64,000 nt of DNA from Paenibacillus sp. NEAU-GSW1 (GTDB lineage: Bacteria; Bacillota; Bacilli; Paenibacillales; Paenibacillaceae), in assembly GCF_009737085.1 (NCBI RefSeq), contig NZ_WOVL01000002.1:62001-126000 (forward strand), written 5' to 3'. Of this stretch, positions 26,904 through 35,327 are shown piece by piece. Under the pieces are notes generated by a model, which ran no database searches, had not been told where the DNA came from, and was given only the letters and a program-made list of their open reading frames with translations. Made by a program: the position numbers and the translations under genes. Positions within the stretch are counted from its first letter, which is position 1. The number at the start of each line of letters is the position of its first letter.

Positions 26904-29084
26904 ATGACAAAGAAAAATAGTTATTTTGCTCTAGTTTTTATCATTGTACTGACCTTGCTGACAAGCTGCGCCAAACCGGTTGCAGAAGAAGTCGAGCAAA
27001 AGCCTGCCTATCAGGAGGACCCGTCCGTTAAAATACTCAAGGACGAAATCATTCTGTATACGGATACCGACAAAGCAAAAGGAATTGGCGACCTGTATAT
27101 GAAGAAGCCGAATGGCGACCGGGAGAAAATCGCCGGAGACGTGCTTCGCGGCCAATTCACTTATTTGTACAACACGAAAGCGGCTGTCTATATCGACAAA
27201 GACCATGTGCTTCATATAAAGGAAGACGGCAAAGCCGAGGAGCAGCTTGGCACCGATGTTTTCCCGGATTCCGTCTTTTATTCCGGCGATGAATCGACGA
27301 TGCTGTTCTTGAGAACGACGAAGCCGAAGGACTATACCGGAACTTCGGGCGACCTGTATCGCGTCGTGAAAGGCACCGAGAAAGAGAAAATCGCCGGAGA
27401 CGTGTCACTGGCGCAATATTCTCTTACTAAAGACGGGAAGGTCGCTACCTTTCTGACGAAAGACGCCTCTCTTTACCGCAAAGCAGCCGACGTTACCGAC
27501 AAGGAAAAGCTGGGCTCTGACGTTGTTCAGTTCAAGACTAGCCCAGACGGCAACACGACTATTTTCAGCAACAAAGAAGGCAGCGTTTATTTGAAAAAAG
27601 CGAGCGCGCCCGACAAAGAAAAGCTCGCGGCCGAAAATATCGGCGAGGTGCAATTTTCCGATGACAATACACTGCTGGCTTACCTCGACGAATACAAGAA
27701 AGACTCTTCCAAAGGCGAGCTGATACTCGCTAAAGAAGGCTACGAACGAGTAAAGCTGGCTTCAGATGTCACGGACTATGAATTCACATCGCTCGGCGAC
27801 TATATTTATTTTCTGAACGAAGACAAATCGCTGTATATGAAAATATTAACCGATCCGGAAACGGACAAAGAACCGGCCAAGAAGAAGAAAAAGGGCGAGC
27901 CTTCGCCATCTCCTACGGTTGCCCCGCTCAAGCAGCTGAACCCGGCGGAAAAAGTGAAGCTGGGCGACGAAGTCGTATACTTCGATCTGTCTCCGGACGG
28001 CACAAGCATCGTGTATTTGGATGCCGACGACAATCTGTTCCTGAAAAGGTTCGGCGAAGAAAAGGTTAAAGTGGCAAGCGATATAAGCGAAGTCAGCCTC
28101 TACAACCAGACGATCTTGATGCTGAATAAGGAAAAATCATTGTATTCGGTCGACCTTGCGGCCGATAGTTCCGTGTCAACCGAGCCCGAGTCTGGAGCTG
28201 ATGCTAAGACTGACGATGCCGAGAATAAAGAAGGCGAAGCGGCGGCGCCTGCAGCAGACAAGCCGGCAAGCCCCGTCAAGGAAAAAGTTATGATCGCTGA
28301 ACAGGTCGTGAAATACGCCGCCGATTCCAGCTTAAGCTATATTGCATACCGGACGAAATCGGGCGAGGTTTATACGAAAACGGCAGGACAAGAAGCTCCG
28401 GTCAAAGCAATCGAGAAGGCGGGCGATTACAGCACGATTCACTTCCTTGGCTCCATGCTGTTTGAAAAACTCGTTACGCTCGATCAAATTGCCGGAACAT
28501 GGAAGGCCGTATCGAAGTACGATGGAGAGAGCTACGATTGGTATCTCGAGATTACGAAAGATCGCAAGTTCATTACCTATGACGCGGAAGGCGTAAAGCA
28601 TGAGCAGGACTTCAAGTTCAGCGATCCAACGCCTTCGCAGGCCGACATCGTATTTACCGAGGACTCCGACGATATGCTCACCCTTGAGGTCATAGACGAC
28701 AACAAGCTCGTGTTCCACTATCCGTTCCAGGAAGAGGAAACGACGGTGAATGTTACGCGGATGAAAAAGGATGCGTTCGATAAAGCGATCAAGGACATGC
28801 AAGCAGAAGCGGAGAAAGCACGCCAGCTGCAAGCCAAAATCGATGAGGCAAACGATAAAGCAAGCCAGGTTCTGTACACGTACTTGTATAATTACGATGC
28901 CGGAACGAAGGTCTACCACACGCCGAACGGCGAAGTGGCCGGCACGCTTGGCGGATATTTAGAGCTTTTTGTAACGGACACAAGCGTGACCGAGACGGGT
29001 GAGCTTTGGTGCAAAGCGAGCGTCTACTTTAGCGACGTCTATATGAATATGGATGTCTGGTTCACCTACAAGAGCGTCACCTAA
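26904..29084 (+). CDS. large lipoprotein with beta-propeller-like repeats
   Basis: 726 residues. The signal peptide ends in LLTSC (Cys23), so the protein is lipid-anchored on the outer face. Residues ~40-520 contain about ten loosely repeated blocks of the type xEKIAGDV-xxxxYSLTKDGKVATFLTKDxSLYxK, the cadence of TolB/PD40-like propeller blades. Linkers rich in Lys/Glu/Pro/Ser (about 325-345 and 430-465) interrupt them. A C-terminal part has a lipocalin-like segment (AGTWKAVSKYDGESYDW...), a coiled coil (MQAEAEKARQLQAKIDEA) and an SH3-like end. Function unknown. A GAGGGGG lies ~14 bases before the ATG, longer than usual. Confidence 0.75.
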   Translation: MTKKNSYFALVFIIVLTLLTSCAKPVAEEVEQKPAYQEDPSVKILKDEIILYTDTDKAKGIGDLYMKKPNGDREKIAGDVLRGQFTYLYNTKAAVYIDKDHVLHIKEDGKAEEQLGTDVFPDSVFYSGDESTMLFLRTTKPKDYTGTSGDLYRVVKGTEKEKIAGDVSLAQYSLTKDGKVATFLTKDASLYRKAADVTDKEKLGSDVVQFKTSPDGNTTIFSNKEGSVYLKKASAPDKEKLAAENIGEVQFSDDNTLLAYLDEYKKDSSKGELILAKEGYERVKLASDVTDYEFTSLGDYIYFLNEDKSLYMKILTDPETDKEPAKKKKKGEPSPSPTVAPLKQLNPAEKVKLGDEVVYFDLSPDGTSIVYLDADDNLFLKRFGEEKVKVASDISEVSLYNQTILMLNKEKSLYSVDLAADSSVSTEPESGADAKTDDAENKEGEAAAPAADKPASPVKEKVMIAEQVVKYAADSSLSYIAYRTKSGEVYTKTAGQEAPVKAIEKAGDYSTIHFLGSMLFEKLVTLDQIAGTWKAVSKYDGESYDWYLEITKDRKFITYDAEGVKHEQDFKFSDPTPSQADIVFTEDSDDMLTLEVIDDNKLVFHYPFQEEETTVNVTRMKKDAFDKAIKDMQAEAEKARQLQAKIDEANDKASQVLYTYLYNYDAGTKVYHTPNGEVAGTLGGYLELFVTDTSVTETGELWCKASVYFSDVYMNMDVWFTYKSVT

Positions 29085-29085
29085 T

Positions 29086-29119
29086 AAAAGTCCCTCACAC
29101 CAGCGTGTGAGGGACTTTT
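29086..29119. terminator. bidirectional terminator
   Basis: A perfect 15-bp stem (AAAAGTCCCTCACAC against 29105-29119) with a CAGC loop lies between the convergent lipoprotein and PurA-like genes, with T-tails on both sides. Confidence 0.92.
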
Positions 29120-29121
29120 GG

Positions 29122-30408
29122 TTATCGCCGTCTAGCGATGACCTGCTCCCGTTTCGGCCCGACGGAAACGGTCATAACGGGAACGCCGATGCTTGCTTCA
29201 ATGAAGGCCACATATTGTTTGGCCGCCTCCGGCAACTCGTCGAATCGGCCAATTTGCGAAATATCGCTTCCCCACCCCGGCATCGTGCGAATAACCGGCT
29301 TCGCCATATGCAGCTTGCTTGTGGCCGGAAATTGTACAGTTGTCTTCCCGTCCTCCAGCTCATAGGCCACGACTACTGGAATTTCGTCCAAATATCCGAG
29401 CACGTCAAGGTTGGTCAGCACCACCTCCGTTGCTCCCTGCAGCATGCAGCCGTACCGGGTCGCGACCGCATCGAACCAACCCACCCGTCTTGGCCGGCCC
29501 GTTACAACGCCGTATTCTCCGGCATCTCCGCCTCTTTGGCGAAGCTGCTCCGCTTCGCTGCCCCCAAGCTCCGAGACAAACGGGCCGGCACCCACGCAGC
29601 TGGAGTAGGCTTTGACTACCGCAACGACATTGCTGACTGCCGCCGCAGGCAACCCCGCTCCGACAGGCGCGTATCCCGCAAGCGTCGAAGCCGATGTGGA
29701 ATACGGATAGATGCCGTGATCGGGATCGCGAAGCGCTCCAAGCTGTCCTTCCAACAAAATCGTTTGCCCGCTGCGATACGCCTCCTGCAGCAACTCCGTT
29801 GTATTGCATACATAAGGAGCCAAGGCGGCGGCCGCCTCTTGCAGCTCATCTATCAGCTGTCCGACGTCTATCGCCGGCCGGTTGTAATGGTGCCGCAGCA
29901 GCACGTTTTTGGCCGCCAGCAGCTGTTCAAGACGCTCGCGAAGCCTCGGGCGATCATAGAGATCGGCGACCTGAATGCCAAGCTTCGCATACTTATCGGC
30001 ATAGAACGGGGCAATCCCCCGCTTGGTCGAACCGAAGCTTCCAGACCCGAGCCGTTCTTCTTCCAATTCGTCAAACAGCCGATGAACGCTCAGCACGAGC
30101 TGCGCCCTCTCCGAGACGCACAGCTTCGGAGAGGGAACTCCCCTCTCGGCGAGCATTTGCAATTCCTGCATCAGCACGCCGGTATCGAGCGCCGTTCCCG
30201 TGCCGATCACATTCGTGGTCCCCGATTGAAAAACACCGGAAGGCAGCATGCGCAGCGCAAATTTTCCGTAATGATTAATAATGGTGTGGCCTGCATTGCT
30301 GCCGCCTTGAAACCTTACGACAAACGCAGAGTCCGCCGCTAGTACGTCCGTCATTTTCCCTTTCCCTTCATCTCCCCAATTCGCCCCTACAATCGCCGTT
30401 ACCGACAT
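29122..30408 (-). CDS. adenylosuccinate synthetase paralogue (divergent PurA)
   Basis: 428 residues from the ATG at 30408 (GGGGG eight bases upstream). It keeps the main PurA elements: GANWGDEGKGK (catalytic Asp), QGGSNAGHTI (catalytic His), IGTG, TGRPRRVGWFD and the MPGW block. It departs from housekeeping PurA in the IMP-binding loop (GSTKRGIAPFYADK) and in the usual GAQG-LDIDHGTYP segment, here GQLGALRDPDHGIYP. PurA joins IMP and aspartate using GTP. A second, divergent copy opposite a LysR gene points to a specialised role rather than the main purine pathway; the substrate may differ. The catalytic Asp replaced in phage PurZ is retained here. Confidence 0.85.
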   Translation of the reverse strand: MSVTAIVGANWGDEGKGKMTDVLAADSAFVVRFQGGSNAGHTIINHYGKFALRMLPSGVFQSGTTNVIGTGTALDTGVLMQELQMLAERGVPSPKLCVSERAQLVLSVHRLFDELEEERLGSGSFGSTKRGIAPFYADKYAKLGIQVADLYDRPRLRERLEQLLAAKNVLLRHHYNRPAIDVGQLIDELQEAAAALAPYVCNTTELLQEAYRSGQTILLEGQLGALRDPDHGIYPYSTSASTLAGYAPVGAGLPAAAVSNVVAVVKAYSSCVGAGPFVSELGGSEAEQLRQRGGDAGEYGVVTGRPRRVGWFDAVATRYGCMLQGATEVVLTNLDVLGYLDEIPVVVAYELEDGKTTVQFPATSKLHMAKPVIRTMPGWGSDISQIGRFDELPEAAKQYVAFIEASIGVPVMTVSVGPKREQVIARRR

Positions 30409-30448
30409 ATTAGCCGCCCCCATCCTATTGTTCTTGAACCCATTTCTG

Positions 30449-30504
30449 ATTATAATGCTGCATATAGACATAAGAAAAATTGATATTAATTATATTAGAC
30501 ATAA
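30449..30504. promoter_or_regulatory. divergent control region of the PurA-like and LysR genes
   Basis: A perfect TATAAT for the minus-strand gene lies at 30454-30449. AGACATAA occurs twice (30466-30473 and 30497-30504), 31 bases apart, on either side of a palindromic TGATATTAATTATATTA. TATATT (30491-30496) could be the -10 of the LysR gene. The spacing of three helical turns fits a LysR tetramer. Confidence 0.5.
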
Positions 30505-30518
30505 ATTGAGGTAATGGG

Positions 30519-31418
30519 ATGAACGTTAATTTAGAATGGTACCGTGTCTTTTACTGGATTGCCAAATCAGGCAGCTTGACGGCGGCGGCGGCGAAGCTTC
30601 ACATTACGCAGCCGGCAGTCAGCCACACCGTCAAACAATTGGAAGAGCAATTGGGCGGCGCTTTATTTTTTCGTACGTCTAAAGGGGTGCAGCTTACGGC
30701 AGAGGGCGAAGTTCTGCTTCGTTATGTGGAGAAAGCGTTTATTAGCGTCAATATGGGAGAAAAAGCGATCGCAGAAATGCACAATCTCGACAGCGGCGAT
30801 ATTCGAATCGGGGCCAGCGATACGTTGTGCAAGCATTACTTGCTGCCTTATCTCGAATCGTTTCACGAGCAATACCCGAATATCCGCATCCATGTTACAA
30901 ATCGCACAACGCCAGAGACGCTTGCCCTGCTTAAAGAAGGAAAGATCGATTTCGGCATCGTCAGCGCAGCCCCCTCCGGTATCGCTCCCGGGCTCGCTGC
31001 CGAGAAGGGAATCGAAATTCGCAAAAACGCGGTCATTCGAGATTGCCTCGTCGGCGGGAAAGGCTACTTTCACTTGGCCGACGCCCCGCTTCCATTGAAC
31101 GCTCTTTCCGACTATCCTTCGCTGCTGCTCGAAAGCGGAAGCATGCGCAGCGCAATCGACGAATATGCCGCAGCAAACGGGCTGGCGATTACGCCTGAAT
31201 TCGAGCTCGGAAGCATCGACCTGCTCGTTCAGTTTGCGTTGCGCGGCTTTGGCCTTGCTTTCGTTATCCGCAATTTCGTTGAGGCTGAGCTGCAGAGCGG
31301 CGAGCTCGCAGAAATCCCGCTTGATCCTCCGCTGCCGGAGCGCCATATCGGAATCGCCACGCTGCAAGGCATTCCTATGTCTGCCGCCTCCAAACGGTTT
31401 CTCTCGTTGCTGCCATAA
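30519..31418 (+). CDS. LysR family transcriptional regulator
   Basis: 299 residues. The N-terminal winged helix (1-60) reads YWIAKSGSLTAAAAKLHITQPAVSHTVKQLE, and the rest is the LysR substrate-binding domain (IRIGASDTLCKHYLLPYL; PSLLLESGSMRS; FVIRNFVEAELQSGEL). GAGG lies seven bases before the ATG. It is transcribed away from the PurA-like gene with the shared control region between them, the usual layout for a LysR regulator and its target. The inducer may be a purine intermediate; that is inference. Confidence 0.9.
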   Translation: MNVNLEWYRVFYWIAKSGSLTAAAAKLHITQPAVSHTVKQLEEQLGGALFFRTSKGVQLTAEGEVLLRYVEKAFISVNMGEKAIAEMHNLDSGDIRIGASDTLCKHYLLPYLESFHEQYPNIRIHVTNRTTPETLALLKEGKIDFGIVSAAPSGIAPGLAAEKGIEIRKNAVIRDCLVGGKGYFHLADAPLPLNALSDYPSLLLESGSMRSAIDEYAAANGLAITPEFELGSIDLLVQFALRGFGLAFVIRNFVEAELQSGELAEIPLDPPLPERHIGIATLQGIPMSAASKRFLSLLP

Positions 31419-31483
31419 ATCCGTATTGACAGCTGAATTGCGAGATGGTACGATTCTGGCAATTAAAAGGCTATGCAACCTTA

Positions 31484-31524
31484 GGGTTCAACCTCGTTTA
31501 ACGACGCGGTTGAGCCCTTTTTTT
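31484..31524 (+). terminator. terminator of the LysR gene
   Basis: A 10-bp stem GGGTTCAACC (31484-31493) against GGTTGAGCCC (31508-31517), one G-U pair, with a TCG/CGA inner stem, followed by seven Ts. Confidence 0.88.
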
Positions 31525-31567
31525 GCATTTGCCGCCAAATCCATTTTTAACGGGAGGGACTTTTATT

Positions 31568-32347
31568 ATGGCTAGCAAACAACCGCTGCTGCACAGATTG
31601 GATGAAATCGGGAAATCGTTGGAGAAATACGAGAATACGCTGGCCCTGCTCGGGTTAGGCTCTGTTGGCGCAGAGACCGACCGCATCGACGACTATTCGG
31701 ATCTCGATTTTTTCGTTATTGTGGCGCCGGGGTATAAGCAGCTGTTTATCGACCGGCTCGATTGGCTGGAAGACGTGCATCCGCTAGCCTTTTCTTTTAA
31801 AAACTGCGATATCGGCTATAAATTTTTGTTCGAGGACGGCATTTATGGCGAGTTTGCGGTATTTGAGGAAGCGGAGCTGGAGCATGCGCAATATACCGGC
31901 GGAAGAATCGCTTGGATATCCAAACGAGGCTTAAAGGGCAGTATTCTTGAAGGCAAAGCGGCTATTCCCGCCAGAAGAGGCCAATCGATTGACCACGCCG
32001 TCGGCGAGGCGTTAACCAACCTTTATGTCGGACTCGGACGATATGCCCGCGGAGAGAAGCTGTCCGCCTTGCGGTTTATTGAAAGCTATCCGATCGACGG
32101 ACTTCTGTCCGTTATGCATCTTCTGGAGCCGGAGACAGATTTCTTCCCGGACGTGTTCGGCAACGAGAGAAGAGCCGAGAAACGGTTTCCTCGCTTCGCG
32201 GCTCAAATGGGCGGCATGCTTCAAGGGTACGATCGCATTCCCGAATCCGCCATACAAATGCTGAATTACTTGGAATCGATCTATCCCGTCAATCAACGGA
32301 TGAGCGCCGAGATCCGGGCGCTGGCCAAGCATTGTCAGGCGAAATAG
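31568..32347 (+). CDS. nucleotidyltransferase-fold protein
   Basis: 259 residues from the ATG at 31568 (GGGAGG upstream). The motif LLGLGSVGAETDRIDDYSDLDFFV is split here as GSVGAE and DDYSDLD: the G-S...D-x-D signature of the polymerase-beta/aminoglycoside nucleotidyltransferase superfamily, with a third acidic residue probably in YGEFAVFEE. The C-terminal helical half (ALTNLYVGLGRYARGEKLSALRFIES) resembles the four-helix part of kanamycin-type adenylyltransferases. Acceptor unknown; drug modification or a small-molecule role are both possible. It is probably monocistronic. Confidence 0.75.
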   Translation: MASKQPLLHRLDEIGKSLEKYENTLALLGLGSVGAETDRIDDYSDLDFFVIVAPGYKQLFIDRLDWLEDVHPLAFSFKNCDIGYKFLFEDGIYGEFAVFEEAELEHAQYTGGRIAWISKRGLKGSILEGKAAIPARRGQSIDHAVGEALTNLYVGLGRYARGEKLSALRFIESYPIDGLLSVMHLLEPETDFFPDVFGNERRAEKRFPRFAAQMGGMLQGYDRIPESAIQMLNYLESIYPVNQRMSAEIRALAKHCQAK

Positions 32348-32361
32348 AAGTGAATGATAAA

Positions 32362-32637
32362 CTAATAAAAAAGCAGAATCCCGCCTAGTGCAACGACCCA
32401 CAGCATCGGAACGAGATTTATGAAGACGGCAGCACGTTTTTTTCGCTTATGCAGCACCCAAGCGATGATTGAACATGTGATTACGGCCAACGGATATAAA
32501 GTAATTACACCGACAAAGGCTGCCGCAGACCAGCTGAAGCCTTGGTCAAAGCTCATAAACGACATGCCCCAAATGACAAGCCATGGAATGCATAAAACCA
32601 AATAAATAATTTGGGTTATAACTAGAAGCGTTCTCAT
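32362..32637 (-). CDS. small three-helix membrane protein
   Basis: 91 residues with three hydrophobic helices (about 4-28, 36-60 and 70-90) separated by a basic HKRKKR loop. GGGGGG lies just before the ATG, supporting real translation. No family was recognised. It converges on the nucleotidyltransferase gene. Topology would put the basic loop inside. Confidence 0.65.
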   Translation of the reverse strand: MRTLLVITQIIYLVLCIPWLVIWGMSFMSFDQGFSWSAAAFVGVITLYPLAVITCSIIAWVLHKRKKRAAVFINLVPMLWVVALGGILLFY

Positions 32638-32767
32638 CGATTCCCCCCTGTTCAGAGCAAAACATTACTTTAGAACCATTGTAACGTTGATTAATATAAC
32701 ACCGTCGAAGAAGGTTAGTAAACCATTTAAATGCCATATTTCACCGCAGCTGCCAGCATTGAAAGCG

Positions 32768-32808
32768 CAAAAAAAGAAGCAGGAGCCTTAAGCAGCTCCC
32801 GCTTCTTT
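32768..32808 (-). terminator. terminator of the ArsR-SRPBCC operon
   Basis: A 14-bp stem with one mismatch (32773-32786 against 32795-32808), followed on the minus strand by seven Ts, 11 bases after the SRPBCC stop. Confidence 0.85.
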
Positions 32809-32819
32809 GGATTGTATCG

Positions 32820-33350
32820 TTAAGCGTTGTTCCTTTGTACGTTTTCAAGGTGAGCATCGAGGTTATCCCACGTCTCGGAAATCCCTTGAAGCATACCCAT
32901 ATCAATAACCGTTTGCAGCGCTTCCGGCGATGCGTATTGCGCCGTGTTAATCAGCTTCGTCGTACCGTTTTCATCGATAAAATCAAGGCGAACTTGCGTT
33001 TCCGGAAGCTCTTCCGACAGATTGCCTTCCGCATCGGAGAAATAGTCCGTGTAGGAGACTTGCTCAGGAGCCGAGATTTCCCGATAAATCGCTTTGCCCC
33101 ATGATTCCATGCCATAGAACTCGCCTTGGTCTCGGTCAACGCACTTCATACAGTAATGCCATACGCCGCCTGGACGGAAATCGATATTGCAAACTGGAAG
33201 CGACCAGCCCTTCGGCCCCCACCAATGCTTCAAATGCTCTGCTTCCGAAAAAGCTTGGAAAACGAGCTCGCGCGGCGCTTTAAAGGAACGTTCAAGAATA
33301 AGCGTATTTCCTTCTACTCTAGATACCGTTTGATTTGCTGTTGTCATCAT
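32820..33350 (-). CDS. SRPBCC / AHSA1 domain protein
   Basis: 176 residues from the ATG at 33350 (AGGG nine bases upstream). The AHSA1/SRPBCC fold is shown by LERSFKAPRELVFQAFSEAEHLKHWWGP, here in its typical W-W-G-P helix-grip form, plus FRPGGVWHY and a C-terminal long helix. A long hydrophobic cavity is expected to bind a lipid-like ligand. The gene follows an ArsR regulator by 59 bases on the same strand. This ArsR-AHSA1 pairing is very common in soil bacteria; the ligand is unknown. Confidence 0.85.
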   Translation of the reverse strand: MMTTANQTVSRVEGNTLILERSFKAPRELVFQAFSEAEHLKHWWGPKGWSLPVCNIDFRPGGVWHYCMKCVDRDQGEFYGMESWGKAIYREISAPEQVSYTDYFSDAEGNLSEELPETQVRLDFIDENGTTKLINTAQYASPEALQTVIDMGMLQGISETWDNLDAHLENVQRNNA

Positions 33351-33409
33351 AAACACCATCCCTGTTAGAATTGACCGGCCGCTTCACATCAGCTCCGGCA
33401 GCTTGCCAT

Positions 33410-33745
33410 TCAATGCCCTTTTTCCCTGTTCTGCAATTGCTGCAAATAATCGTCCAGCCGGTCGTAGCGCTCTTCCCATAAACGCCGGTAAGATTCAATC
33501 CATGTGTTGAGATCCTTAAACGGCTCGGGACGCAAGCTGCAAATCCGCCGATTAGCGACAGCCTTAACCTCGATAATTCCTGCGTCATTCAGCACCTTCA
33601 CATGCTTTGACGCTTGGGGCTGGCGCATCTCCAGCCTTTCGGCAATCTCACCTACCGTAAAGGAGCTTTCAAGCAGCAACTCGACGATTTGCAACCGATT
33701 AGGCTCTGCTAAAGCGCTCAAAACTTCAGCATTCATTGCACTCAT
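33410..33745 (-). CDS. ArsR family HTH regulator
   Basis: 111 residues with the ArsR winged helix: LSALAEPNRLQIVELLLE, FTVGEIAERLEMRQPQASKHVKVL and the wing ICSLRPEPF. No Cys-based metal site (ELCVCDL) is present, so it is not a metal sensor of the classic type. It ends with a helical SYRRLWEERYDRLDDYLQQL segment usual in ArsR partners of AHSA1 proteins. First gene of a two-gene operon with the SRPBCC gene. Confidence 0.88.
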   Translation of the reverse strand: MSAMNAEVLSALAEPNRLQIVELLLESSFTVGEIAERLEMRQPQASKHVKVLNDAGIIEVKAVANRRICSLRPEPFKDLNTWIESYRRLWEERYDRLDDYLQQLQNREKGH

Positions 33746-33848
33746 CCATCTTTCTTCTACTGTCTTATGGCCTTATTGTTGACCACTCGTGTTTGTCTGA
33801 ACCAAATATACCATGTAAGGAATATTCCTGTAAAGGAATATATATAAA

Positions 33849-34292
33849 TTATTTTTGCTGCTGAGGCAGTACCATTCGATTTATAACCGGCGATGATAAA
33901 ATGACAGATGTATTTACGTTGCCATACGGCATCAGCCTCTCAACAAGCTGTGTCAACGCCTCCATCCCCGAAACGGCCGCCTTCATTACATAGCTGACGG
34001 TACCTGTAACGCGATGACACTCTAATATCGCTTCGTCAGCTGCTATCCGCTTCTCGAACTCTATCGGCGCTGCCTTAAGTTCGCTTATTTGAATGATAAG
34101 CTGGATTGACCTGCCGACGGCGGAGGGCGGGATTTGCGCGCGGAAGCCCGTAATGACGCCCCGTTCCTGCAGCCGCAACAGCCTCTCCGCAACGCTAGGC
34201 CGACTTAAAGCCACTCGTTTGGACAATTCGCTTATCGTCATTCTTCCATCCTCCTGCAGCAATCGGAGTATAGTGAAGTCCAATTGATCCAT
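33849..34292 (-). CDS. Lrp/AsnC family transcriptional regulator
   Basis: 147 residues. The N-terminal HTH (LDFTILRLLQEDGRMTISEL, LSRPSVAERLLRLQERGVI) and the C-terminal RAM ligand/oligomerisation domain (VTGTVSYVMKAAV, NTSVILSSPV) are both clear. Transcribed away from a YitT-like membrane protein gene, it may control that gene. The 154 bases between them contain TTGACT and TTGATT -35-like boxes, with no operator obvious. Confidence 0.9.
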   Translation of the reverse strand: MDQLDFTILRLLQEDGRMTISELSKRVALSRPSVAERLLRLQERGVITGFRAQIPPSAVGRSIQLIIQISELKAAPIEFEKRIAADEAILECHRVTGTVSYVMKAAVSGMEALTQLVERLMPYGNVNTSVILSSPVINRMVLPQQQK

Positions 34293-34446
34293 TCTGCGCG
34301 CCGCCTTTCATTTTGCATATTTTATTGACTAAATTGATTCAATGTTACCATTACTCCCATTCGATTGGTTCAGTTTAGTATATAACCGTTGTTTGCTCCG
34401 CAGTATGCTTAAATCAAACAACATGCAACAGGCGGTGCGTGCAACT

Positions 34447-35097
34447 ATGAGATACATGAACGGTTTCAAAACGAAGGCGCCAAGACGCAAATGGCTCCAC
34501 CTTGCACTCGGCTGTCTGCTGACTGCTGCCGGCCTTATGATGCTAAAGCACGCTCAAGTGTTTACCGGCGGAACAGCCGGCATGGCGCTGAGCCTCGCTC
34601 ATATGCTCCATTTGAAATTTTACATCTTGTTTTTTCTTCTCAATTTCCCCTTCCTTCTCTTTTCCTTTATGACCATGGGCCGATCATTCACGTTAAATAC
34701 AATCTTCTCCATCATGCTGCTGTCCGCCCTGACTTCCGTCGATCGCTTCCTCCCGCCCCCCTCCATCTCTCCAACCGTCGGCGCAATCGCAGGCGGCATT
34801 CTCATCGGCGTTGGCGTATGCGCCTTGTTCCGAAACGGCGCCTCACTCGGCGGCTCCAATATTGTTGCGCTCTATTTAAATCGCAAATTTAGAATAAACC
34901 CCGGCAAAACCAACTTCGTCTTCGACAGCACCGTGCTGCTCATCAGCTTATTCGCGTACCCTGTTGCGAACTTGCTGCTTTCCGCTTTATCTATCGCCGT
35001 AACCTCAAGCATCATGGCCCTCTACAAAAGAAGAAATAAACCGAGAACCCACAAATCATTGCTGCCGCATAAGCCATCTTTCAAAAACCGGCATTAG
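34447..35097 (+). CDS. YitT/DUF161 family membrane protein
   Basis: 216 residues from the ATG at 34447; the frame is open to 34342, but only this start has a (modest) GGCGGTG upstream. Five or six hydrophobic helices include HAQVFTGGTAGMALSLAHM and FRNGASLGGSNIVALYLNRK, the two DUF161 repeats with their conserved GG(T/S)xG. The usual C-terminal DUF2179 domain of YitT is missing, replaced by a short basic tail (YKRRNKPRTHKS). A small-molecule exporter role under the divergent Lrp regulator is plausible but not shown. Confidence 0.78.
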   Translation: MRYMNGFKTKAPRRKWLHLALGCLLTAAGLMMLKHAQVFTGGTAGMALSLAHMLHLKFYILFFLLNFPFLLFSFMTMGRSFTLNTIFSIMLLSALTSVDRFLPPPSISPTVGAIAGGILIGVGVCALFRNGASLGGSNIVALYLNRKFRINPGKTNFVFDSTVLLISLFAYPVANLLLSALSIAVTSSIMALYKRRNKPRTHKSLLPHKPSFKNRH

Positions 35098-35161
35098 AAA
35101 AGCGTTCCATCATGTGCCTGCACGCATGCTGAAACGCCTGTGTTAATTCAGCCGCAAATTG

Positions 35162-35184
35162 CTAATGGCCTCGCAGGCCGTTAG
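35162..35184. repeat. intergenic hairpin, CTAACGGCCT type
   Basis: A 10-bp stem (CTAATGGCCT / AGGCCGTTAG) with a CGC loop. A further CCTAACGGCCT follows at 35213-35223. The core AGGCCGTTA recurs in the duplicated unit at 51.8-52.0 kb, so this appears to be a dispersed intergenic repeat. The rest of the 230-base gap shows nothing else. Confidence 0.45.
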
Positions 35185-35275
35185 ATCATCCAGTTGCGTC
35201 CACTCACGGTTGCCTAACGGCCTCCGAGTTCCTTACAACTTGCGCATCCCTGTGAAAGCGGCGTTCTAGCACACA

Positions 35276-35316
35276 ATAAAAAAAATAGCGGCACAGGGAT
35301 AAAACACCTGTACCGC
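35276..35316 (-). terminator. terminator of the amylopullulanase gene
   Basis: A 10-bp stem with one mismatch (GCGGCACAGG, 35288-35297, against 35307-35316), followed on the minus strand by ATTTTTTTTATT, 12 bases after the stop. Confidence 0.85.
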
Positions 35317-35327
35317 AATTATTAAAC

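Noticed and set aside
29053-30342. 429-codon plus-strand frame opposite the PurA-like gene
   Set aside because: Shadow frame: Arg/Pro-rich, no ribosome binding site, begins inside the lipoprotein gene, while the opposite frame has unmistakable PurA motifs.
33319-33588. 89-codon frame bridging the ArsR and SRPBCC genes
   Set aside because: Out of frame with both well-supported genes and without motifs.
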